Origin: Sulfurovum sp.
GTDB taxonomy: Bacteria > Campylobacterota > Campylobacteria > Campylobacterales > Sulfurovaceae
Direction: 5' to 3'
Length of the DNA: 8,530 nt
NCBI GenBank assembly: GCA_026193735.1
Contig: JAPHUJ010000236.1
Span: forward strand, 1 to 8,530
The notes beneath the pieces were generated by a model. That model was not told the origin of the DNA, searched no databases, and saw only the letters and a list, made by a program, of their open reading frames with translations. Position numbers and translations under genes: made by a program. This document shows, in pieces, positions 1 through 6,357 of this stretch; positions within the stretch are counted from its first letter, which is position 1; each line of letters starts with the position of its first letter.

Positions 1-1146
1 AGCAAGACTATGTATATCTATAAGAGCACCTGCAGCATCAGAATTTCCATCAATTCCATCTGTAGCAGCACTTAAAAAGGTAATGTCACTTGATCCATCT
101 ATCAAATTTAAAAAGTTCAAGCACAGATGCTGGTTACGTCCACCTTTACCTTTACCCTTAACAACGACCGTAGATTCCCCACCAAAAAGATAGGCATGGG
201 TTACCCCTTGATAGGAAACACCAAACTTCATAAGTACTTCAGCAAGTTCAGTCGTATTTCCTTCCAGAGGTTTGTGTATGATCGTTGTTTCTATACCCTC
301 TTTTTGAAGTATTAGCTGTGCTTTTTCAAGTACTATACTGTTGGAGCCTAATATATAATGATCAATATGTTCTTGGGGTGTTTTTGGTGTTTCATCATAC
401 AACCCTTCTTCACCCTTGTTAAGAAAAGTCTGAATATTCTCAGGCATCTTTTCAAAAAGCGCATACTCTTTAAGTGTATCTATAGCATCTTTAAAACTTG
501 TCTTATCACAATACAAAGGTGCAGAACCAATAGCATGTAAGTCATCACCAATGACGTCTGAAAGTACCAATACAATACCCTGAGCCTTAGTATTCTTAGC
601 TAACTTTCCCCCTTTAACTTTAGATAAATGTTTTCTTACGCAGTTCATTTTTTCAATAGGCATTCCACTTCGAAGCATAAGAGAAGTAGCTTCTTGAAAT
701 TCTTTTAAACTAATTTTCCCTTCAGGTAATTCAACCAAGGCTGAGTTTCCACCTGATAACAAATAGATAAAAAGATCATCTTCGTTAAGGGTTTGCATAA
801 TGTCTTGCAATGCTATAGCAGATTCAATACTTTTATCAGATGGTAAAGGGTGCGTGCTCTGAATATACCTACCGTTTTCAAATTTTTCTTCAGAGCTATA
901 GGCTCCTATTAGCAAGGTTTTCTTTAAAAAATGTTTTAAAAGTTTTTGTATTTCTATTGCCATAGGAACAACCGCCTTACCCGAGCCTAAAAGATAAATA
1001 TTTTTAAAATTGGCTAAATCATAGCTCTTACCCCGAACGCTAAATTTCTCTCCGTCTAATTGGCATGAATTTGATATCAATTCTTGAGGTTTGATCTCTT
1101 CCAAGAGTTGATTAAAAGCAGTATTTAACAAAGTTTTATTTGACAT
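1..1146 (-). CDS. gckA: Glycerate 2-kinase, GckA/MOFRL family (3' end cut by window edge)
   Basis: Phosphorylates D-glycerate to 2-phosphoglycerate with ATP in the cytosol. The reading frame is open from the ATG at 1146-1144 to the window edge, giving 382 residues without a stop; the family usually has somewhat over 400, so probably only the C-terminal tail is missing. Family motifs seen in order: GSGKA (54-58), HPLPSDKS (99-106), SGGNSALVELP (131-141), VRKHLSKVKGGKLA (170-183), SDVIGDD (196-202), then the MOFRL domain with GGES (322-325), GKGGRNQ (333-339) and ATDGIDGNSDAAGA (361-374). The start is fixed by a strong ribosome binding site 7 bases upstream. It overlaps the end of the phosphatase gene by 11 bases, so the two are probably co-transcribed and translationally coupled. 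In this context it may recycle glycerate from glycosylglycerate breakdown (inference). It is unrelated to the GlxK/GarK-type glycerate kinases. Confidence 0.93.
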   Translation of the reverse strand, partial: MSNKTLLNTAFNQLLEEIKPQELISNSCQLDGEKFSVRGKSYDLANFKNIYLLGSGKAVVPMAIEIQKLLKHFLKKTLLIGAYSSEEKFENGRYIQSTHPLPSDKSIESAIALQDIMQTLNEDDLFIYLLSGGNSALVELPEGKISLKEFQEATSLMLRSGMPIEKMNCVRKHLSKVKGGKLAKNTKAQGIVLVLSDVIGDDLHAIGSAPLYCDKTSFKDAIDTLKEYALFEKMPENIQTFLNKGEEGLYDETPKTPQEHIDHYILGSNSIVLEKAQLILQKEGIETTIIHKPLEGNTTELAEVLMKFGVSYQGVTHAYLFGGESTVVVKGKGKGGRNQHLCLNFLNLIDGSSDITFLSAATDGIDGNSDAAGALIDIHSLA

Positions 1147-1912
1147 TAAAATACTCCTTTAATACTGCATTCCAGCCTAAAGGCCCTGGATAAGGTGCCT
1201 TAATTAAATTTGTCATGTCACAATTCATATAAGTGCCATCAGGATGAGGTATCAGAATAGGAGTATCTACACTCTGAAGCATACTCAAATCATTGGCACT
1301 ATCACCAAGTGCTATGGTTTTTAAATCTTCTTCTCTATTTTTTTCATAATACTCTATAAGATGTTTGATGGCATTGGCCTTATCTTGTCCCAAAGTGATC
1401 AAATGATGAAAACGTCCTCCCTTTACTATATCCAGTCCATCTTCATTCGCCATTCTTTGCAGCTCACTCAATTTATTTTCATCTTTTAAGATAAAAGGTT
1501 CTGTGAAAGTTCGTTTTTTTGCATCTGCTGCAATCTCTACACTAAGATTTGTATATTTTGCTACTTCTTCATCACTCATATCATAAAAGCCATGCATTTG
1601 TACAGATTTAGTATACTTAAGGAAACAAGAACGTATATATGCATAATCAAAGCCAAGTGCTTTCATCTCATAATTATCTTGCATGGGTATGAAGATACCT
1701 GCACCGTTTTCAATAATAAAAGGCGCTTTTAAATCCAATAGTTCTTGAATACGAAGTACTTCATTTTTAGTTTTACTCGTCACGATGATAAGAGGGATGT
1801 TATTTGTTTTTATAAATTCCAGCATTGGTAAGGCTGCTTCAAAACTATAGTTATCATGATTAAGTAGCGTACCATCAAGATCAGTAAAGATTATTATATT
1901 TTCTTGTAACAT
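1136..1912 (-). CDS. mpgP: Mannosyl-3-phosphoglycerate phosphatase-like HAD enzyme (may act on the glucosyl form)
   Basis: Removes phosphate from mannosyl-3-phosphoglycerate, or the glucosyl analogue, to give mannosylglycerate or glucosylglycerate, compatible solutes used in osmotic and heat stress. The 258 aa length is normal for the family. HAD motif I is DLDGT (11-15, nucleophile D11, acid D13), motif II is TSK (45-47), and motif IV is GDSANDL (203-209). Family-specific signatures are IENGAG (67-72), GGRFHHL (165-171) followed by DKAN (177-180), and GPLGWN (243-248) near the C-terminus; they separate it from generic Cof-type HAD phosphatases. The hexose cannot be read from sequence, since related enzymes accept both phosphoglycerates. 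No matching synthase (GT55 or GT81) is in the window. The gene lies 122 bases after glucokinase and overlaps gckA. No ribosome binding site precedes the ATG, so it may have its own promoter and a leaderless message (inference). Confidence 0.85.
   Translation of the reverse strand: MLQENIIIFTDLDGTLLNHDNYSFEAALPMLEFIKTNNIPLIIVTSKTKNEVLRIQELLDLKAPFIIENGAGIFIPMQDNYEMKALGFDYAYIRSCFLKYTKSVQMHGFYDMSDEEVAKYTNLSVEIAADAKKRTFTEPFILKDENKLSELQRMANEDGLDIVKGGRFHHLITLGQDKANAIKHLIEYYEKNREEDLKTIALGDSANDLSMLQSVDTPILIPHPDGTYMNCDMTNLIKAPYPGPLGWNAVLKEYFNVK
1154..1160 (-). promoter_or_regulatory. Strong ribosome binding site of gckA, inside the phosphatase gene
   Basis: The minus strand reads AAAGGAG, then 7 bases, then ATG at 1146-1144. 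The site lies within the last codons of the upstream phosphatase gene. It decides the gckA start and supports an 11-base gene overlap (ATG at 1146, upstream stop TAA at 1138-1136). Confidence 0.85.
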
Positions 1913-1919
1913 AGAAACA

Positions 1920-1925
1920 AGTATA
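1920..1925 (-). promoter_or_regulatory. Possible -10 box directly before mpgP
   Basis: The minus strand reads TATACT, ending 7 bases before the ATG, with no recognisable -35 box. A second candidate, TTGTAA-18-TAAAAT, has its -10 at 1968-1963. Both rest on short AT-rich matches. The gap 1913-2034 between glucokinase and mpgP holds no gene and no convincing terminator. Confidence 0.3.
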
Positions 1926-2034
1926 ACTAAATGAACCGTTTAATCATTATTTTCATGCCTATATTTTAGCCAATACCTACTTTTCTTTACAAAATCATTA
2001 AAATCTGTGTGGACACGTAATGAGATATTTATTT

Positions 2035-3018
2035 TTATAACCTATCCAGAGCAAAATGTGCAGCACCCAACAATGCGGTCTCAGTATTCAAAGAAATTTT
2101 TACCTGCATGCCGCGTAACATTTCTTCAAAACGTCCTTTGCTTGCAAACCCGTTCATAAAATGATTATTGGTAAGGACCTCTAAAATCTTAGGAGCGATC
2201 CCACCACCAATATATACCCCTCCCAATGACATGGATTTTAGAGCAAGGTTTCCTGCTTCGGCACCATAAATTTCTGCAAACATCCGAAGTGCCTCTAAAC
2301 AGAGAGGATCCCGCTCCGTTAACGCACATTCACTTACCATAGCACTTCGATCTTTTCCTTCCGGAATATGCATCATTGAAACAGGTTGTGCTGCAAAACC
2401 ACTTTCATATAAAAACTCATATAGTGTATAGATCCCCGGACCCGATAATATCCGTTCATAACTGACATGTCCGGGATAGCGGTTACGCATCCATTTTAAC
2501 AGTTCGTCCTGTTGTCTGGTTACGGGTGCGAAGTCACTGTGTCCACCTTCAGAACCAATGGGATGATAGTCTGTACCATCATAATACAACATGGCTTCTC
2601 CAAGTCCTGTTCCTGCTGCGATAATGGCACGATTTCCATCGAGGATTCGCCCCGTTGGATTAAGATCTACAAATTCATTCTCCGGCAGATACAACATACC
2701 GTATGCTGTTGCTTCAAGATCATTCATCAAACGTACTTTATCGATATGCAAGTGTTTTTGAAGATCTACGGTACTGATATCCCATGGCAGATTGGTAGTG
2801 CGACAACGTCCGTCTATGATCGGACCGGCGATACCAAAACATGCTGCATTTACCTGAGCCATTGAAGTCTGCTTTTCAAAGGCCATGATCACCTCGGTCA
2901 GACTCGAAAATTCTCGGCTAGCAAATTGCTGTTGTACTTGCATAACAAGTGTATCTTCTTGTATTTCAAAGAGTGCAAGATTTGTTTTTGTACCACCTAT
3001 GTCACCAGCGAGTATCAT
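2035..3018 (-). CDS. glk: Glucokinase (E. coli Glk type)
   Basis: Phosphorylates free glucose to glucose-6-phosphate with ATP, feeding glucose from glucan or glycoside hydrolysis into glycolysis. At 327 aa it is close to E. coli Glk (321 aa). The N-terminal phosphate-binding motif is GDIGGTKT (5-12). Further motifs are FGIAGP (61-66), N99-D100 with the catalytic aspartate, GTGLGEA (136-142), the sugar-binding GSEGGH (155-160, E157 and H160), E188 in YERILSGPG, and GGVYIGGGIAPK (266-277). These match the glucose ligands of E. coli Glk almost position for position. It lacks the CxCGxxGCxE zinc motif of ROK-family kinases. Its ATG lies 18 bases after the stop of the phosphorylase-kinase-like gene, behind an AAGGA site, so the two very likely share a transcript. 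Pairing with a GH15-like protein makes sense if that protein releases glucose (inference). Confidence 0.95.
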   Translation of the reverse strand: MILAGDIGGTKTNLALFEIQEDTLVMQVQQQFASREFSSLTEVIMAFEKQTSMAQVNAACFGIAGPIIDGRCRTTNLPWDISTVDLQKHLHIDKVRLMNDLEATAYGMLYLPENEFVDLNPTGRILDGNRAIIAAGTGLGEAMLYYDGTDYHPIGSEGGHSDFAPVTRQQDELLKWMRNRYPGHVSYERILSGPGIYTLYEFLYESGFAAQPVSMMHIPEGKDRSAMVSECALTERDPLCLEALRMFAEIYGAEAGNLALKSMSLGGVYIGGGIAPKILEVLTNNHFMNGFASKGRFEEMLRGMQVKISLNTETALLGAAHFALDRL

Positions 3019-3025
3019 ACTGTTA

Positions 3026-3030
3026 TCCTT
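3026..3030 (-). promoter_or_regulatory. Ribosome binding site of glk
   Basis: The minus strand reads AAGGA, 7 bases before the ATG at 3018-3016, inside the 18-base gap after the upstream stop codon (3039-3037). It confirms the glucokinase start and indicates an operon with the upstream gene. Confidence 0.75.
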
Positions 3031-3036
3031 ATTGGT

Positions 3037-6000
3037 TTATGTTGTGAGTTCATGCTGTGACTCTTGCGGTACCAGTAAATACATAAATGCTCCGATCACT
3101 GCTTGATCCGTTTGGCTAGGTGATAAGTTATAAAACGCTTCCCAGGCTTGTCCTCGGTGTTCATCATAATTTCCACTATTATTATTTTCCCAGGCAACCC
3201 GTACCGCATGACCGATCAAAACATCCAGTATAAGGTCATTCTCAACATGTAAATCTGGATTTTGCTTAAAGAGCCTCACCAGACTCTCTATCGATTCAAT
3301 ATTCAACTGACGATAATCAGGTGCAGGAATGTTCTGTATCAACGTATCGATCTTCAATGCAAAACTGCGTTCACCAGCAGTTGCATCCAGTGTAAATTCA
3401 GAGCCTATTCTATTTTGGACATTATATTTATCACCGATCACCAAACCACTGCATTGCCGCAATAAATACCATATATCTTTATAGAAAAGAGGAGAAAGAG
3501 GGCCTAACATTCCCATTTCTTCTCTCCATTGAACCCAGTCAGGCACTTTCCCAAACTCTGTAAGCAGCGGACCTTTCTCAATAGACTCAAAAGAGGGTGT
3601 ACCTGATGCATGTAAGTTTTCCAGATAGAGTAGGCTTTGAACTTCCTTTGTAAAAGACTTCAATATAGATCGTAAGCGATCATAAATAGCATGTGGAGCC
3701 AAATCAAGTAAGTGTTCATAAGCATCACCCATAGGTAAATTTTGTTCCCGACTCATCTGCCCTACCAATAATTGAATAAAGTACCATGTACGAAGTGTTA
3801 ACATATTTTCAAAAAGTTCAGGTTCACTCCGTATTAAATATCCAAGATGTAAAATAATTTCTTGTGTTAATGTACTCTCAGCTACATTGTTACCGCAAAA
3901 CTGAATGATGGTTTTGACGATAGCCGTACTTTCCTGCGGTTTGGAAAAAGTAGCCTTTTCACTATATGCGCGTCCTACAGCAAGGCGTTTGTGCCGAATA
4001 ACGATATCAAGCAATACATCCTCTAAACGATCATCATATTTCCCAGTCAAAGCGGCTATACGGCGAATAACAGCCCATTCGTGACAAACCGTTGCAGACT
4101 CATAAAGTTTTTCAGCTATCAGGGATAATGTTATATTTCCTTCTTGCGTTGAGACTTCAAAATCGGCTCCCTTACGCTGCCATAATATATGCAGTGCATG
4201 CGTTTTTACCAAACGGTTATTCTTACCCACAAGTGCCTCGATCAATGAATCATCATCCTGAATTTCAAGTTGATGTACTTGCTCAGGTGTCAAGGGGATA
4301 TTAATTTCATTTTCCTGTGAACAAACACCTAACAGTTTACTGTTAGCCAATAGTTCTTGATCCTCCAATTCAAAACCGTGTAAATTATCAATACGCTCCA
4401 CAGATACTGTGCTTAAAAGCTGTCTAAGTAACCCTGTTTTTACCGCCACAGAATCACACTCTCCACTCTGTACCTCAAACAGTAACCCAATCACTGTACT
4501 CTTGTCTTTATCTGAAAGCATTGCTTCACGTACAAGAAGAGGCATAATAGGCTGACCCGCCTTGTCCCACTGCTTTGCAAGAAACTTTAAGGATGCACGA
4601 AAATGTTCTACCAGTAATTTATTATCATAAGAGAAATAAAATCCTTGTGGATTAAAATAATAGGGAAGAAAAATGATCTCTTCTCTATCAAGTAGATGTA
4701 GACTTCCCGTTGTCATGGTACGTGCAACCTTTAATGGTCGACCACTTAATGAAAGTTTTTCATTTTTCCCCAGTAGAGTATGTACCTCCGAGAGTTGGTA
4801 TGCATGCATGATTCTCACGGGTTTGACCTCTCTGAGCGTCTCACTCTTGAATCCAAGGTCAAGCAATTGTTGTTTGACTGATTCATTTTCAGCCAATATA
4901 GGTATTAGAGGACGAGTATAGCGTTTTTGACCAATACGTTCACGTCGATGCAAAGGATCAATATCACTTGGAAACAATATACCGTCAAGGATCATATCTG
5001 ATAGCATATAAAGGCTTTGCGCCCAGACCAATGGTACATTTTCATTGGGGTTCCGTATCTGACTTCCTGGATTTTGTTTCTCGGCATCTATCAGTTCTGC
5101 AGGTACTATATAAAGTTCCGGTAACAGCTTGTTGCCATTGTGTTCAACAAAAAGCGGTTGCAGTTTTTGCTGCCAGTGTGTAATAGCTTCACTATCATCA
5201 CGCATCAGGGCATCAAGTAACAAATAGGTAAAGAACAGAGGCCACTCAGATTCGATATGTTCAAATTCACTTAATTCCGAAGGTTCATAATGCAAGCGAC
5301 TGGCATCTTCAATACTACTCTGATGACCATCAAGTAAAAAACGTTTACACCCATAATTTCCAGCAAGTTTCTTAATGATCTTATCGCGTGTACATTTTAC
5401 CAGATCCTCATCTTCAACTGCATATGCCGGATAACCAATAATACTCAGCAATGCAGCATCGGTCTCTTTCGAATTTGATTCTCTAGGAAGAAGACCATGC
5501 AGGGTAAAACGTGAACGCGCTATATCACTCGGAACCACATGTATCACAGCTTCTTGGCTTGAAATATTGCCAAAGAGGTTAAAGCCATCCATCGCTTCAA
5601 GCGCTGCTTTCGCCATACCTACTGAGCTACCATTGATTTCTGTCGTACCATGATTTATCTTGTTTCCGCGTTCCCAAATACCAAAATCCGGTGTACAGTA
5701 TGTATGACTGACATAATGCACAAGATTCTGAACAAAATTTACTTCATCCATAGTATATATAAGCCGCAGACCTGAAGCGGTCATTTGTGCGATCATCAAT
5801 AAATAAAGTGAAGTCGCATCCAACTGCAGATGTCCCCATTCATCATCACCCACAACTGACAAACCAGTGTTTGTTCCATATTTTGCATGGAGTGCATCTA
5901 TAGGATCAAGTGTGTTTTTAAAAGCTTCAACACGATCTGCTTGCCGCATCATCGCCAAAAGAAGACCCCTCATGAGCTTGACAACACTCTGACTCAAAAG

Positions 6001-6231
6001 AAAACTGCGATGATGATCACGATCATATTTACGGTAAGAGAGTGCAAGTCCCCACACACTGAGAATACTGTAAACATTATCTCGAACCCAGGCATCCGTA
6101 TAGTCACCATGTGCATTCACTGCCGTACTTGCAGGTAACAATCCTGTAACAGGATCCTGACGAGAAAGAATAATCTTATCTATAACCCGAAAATGTCGTT
6201 CTAGAGAAGACTGGAGTGCATCTAAATTCAT
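3037..6231 (-). CDS. Phosphorylase kinase alpha/beta-like protein with GH15 glucoamylase-like domain
   Basis: At 1064 aa it resembles the eukaryotic phosphorylase kinase alpha subunit along nearly its full length (comparison from memory; no alignment was run). The N-terminal half is an (alpha/alpha)6 GH15-like domain: DPVTGLLPAS (26-35), DAWVRDNVYSIL (46-57), SVVKLMRGLL (82-91), VVGDDEWGHLQLDAT (126-140), GIWERG (184-189), EINGSSVGMAKAALEA (198-213) and LLPELY (369-374). The C-terminal half carries the regulatory-subunit helical regions: LSGRPL (495-500), LTQEIILHL (788-796), LFYKDIWYLLRQCSGL (915-930) and PDYRQL (971-976). E187 and E372 sit where GH15 enzymes have the catalytic acid and base. 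It lacks the C-terminal prenylation box of animal alpha subunits and has no signal peptide or membrane segment, so it should be cytosolic. It shares a transcript with glk and lies near a glycogen phosphorylase gene. Whether it hydrolyses glucan or regulates the phosphorylase cannot be settled from sequence. Confidence 0.9.
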   Translation of the reverse strand: MNLDALQSSLERHFRVIDKIILSRQDPVTGLLPASTAVNAHGDYTDAWVRDNVYSILSVWGLALSYRKYDRDHHRSFLLSQSVVKLMRGLLLAMMRQADRVEAFKNTLDPIDALHAKYGTNTGLSVVGDDEWGHLQLDATSLYLLMIAQMTASGLRLIYTMDEVNFVQNLVHYVSHTYCTPDFGIWERGNKINHGTTEINGSSVGMAKAALEAMDGFNLFGNISSQEAVIHVVPSDIARSRFTLHGLLPRESNSKETDAALLSIIGYPAYAVEDEDLVKCTRDKIIKKLAGNYGCKRFLLDGHQSSIEDASRLHYEPSELSEFEHIESEWPLFFTYLLLDALMRDDSEAITHWQQKLQPLFVEHNGNKLLPELYIVPAELIDAEKQNPGSQIRNPNENVPLVWAQSLYMLSDMILDGILFPSDIDPLHRRERIGQKRYTRPLIPILAENESVKQQLLDLGFKSETLREVKPVRIMHAYQLSEVHTLLGKNEKLSLSGRPLKVARTMTTGSLHLLDREEIIFLPYYFNPQGFYFSYDNKLLVEHFRASLKFLAKQWDKAGQPIMPLLVREAMLSDKDKSTVIGLLFEVQSGECDSVAVKTGLLRQLLSTVSVERIDNLHGFELEDQELLANSKLLGVCSQENEINIPLTPEQVHQLEIQDDDSLIEALVGKNNRLVKTHALHILWQRKGADFEVSTQEGNITLSLIAEKLYESATVCHEWAVIRRIAALTGKYDDRLEDVLLDIVIRHKRLAVGRAYSEKATFSKPQESTAIVKTIIQFCGNNVAESTLTQEIILHLGYLIRSEPELFENMLTLRTWYFIQLLVGQMSREQNLPMGDAYEHLLDLAPHAIYDRLRSILKSFTKEVQSLLYLENLHASGTPSFESIEKGPLLTEFGKVPDWVQWREEMGMLGPLSPLFYKDIWYLLRQCSGLVIGDKYNVQNRIGSEFTLDATAGERSFALKIDTLIQNIPAPDYRQLNIESIESLVRLFKQNPDLHVENDLILDVLIGHAVRVAWENNNSGNYDEHRGQAWEAFYNLSPSQTDQAVIGAFMYLLVPQESQHELTT

Positions 6232-6239
6232 CTGCTTTA

Positions 6240-6244
6240 CCTTT
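6240..6244 (-). promoter_or_regulatory. Ribosome binding site of the phosphorylase-kinase-like gene
   Basis: The minus strand reads AAAGG, 8 bases before the ATG at 6231-6229. It supports the first ATG as the start of the 1064 aa protein. Confidence 0.65.
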
Positions 6245-6270
6245 ACTGTCTACTTTTATATCTTGAAGTC

Positions 6271-6315
6271 ATTATAATCTAATTTTGTATAAAAAGCATA
6301 AATGCATTGTTTCAA
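6271..6315 (-). promoter_or_regulatory. Promoter region for the phosphorylase-kinase-like gene and glk
   Basis: A perfect TATAAT at 6276-6271 lies 39 bases before the ATG, without a clear -35 box. Overlapping it is a second candidate, TTGAAA (6315-6310), an 18-base spacer, and TATACA (6291-6286). The gap 6232-6357 holds no gene and no stem-loop with a T-run after the upstream stop. The large gene may thus be read both from here and by read-through from the pyruvate kinase-like gene. Weak or absent -35 boxes are common in Campylobacterota. Confidence 0.5.
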
Positions 6316-6357
6316 TTTTAATCAGGAGAAGTAAGAGGTGGAGATTATTGATATTAG

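Noticed and set aside
127..540. Two short plus-strand open frames (62 and 60 codons).
   Set aside because: They lie opposite the glycerate kinase gene, whose motifs are clear in the minus-strand frame. No ribosome binding site or recognisable protein pattern was seen.
2007..2016. Small inverted repeat GTGT-GG-ACAC after the glucokinase gene, considered as a terminator.
   Set aside because: The stem is only 4 base pairs with a 2-base loop and no T-run follows directly. It is too weak to be a rho-independent terminator.
2512..3106. Plus-strand open frames of 117 and 73 codons opposite glucokinase.
   Set aside because: They are antisense to a confidently identified glk gene, and their cysteine-rich translations look like a by-product of the opposite frame.
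3037..6231. Annotation as a plain glucoamylase.
   Set aside because: Plain bacterial GH15 enzymes are about 600-800 residues and end after the barrel domain. Here some 600 further residues follow, with phosphorylase-kinase-type motifs, so a plain enzyme name would hide half the protein.
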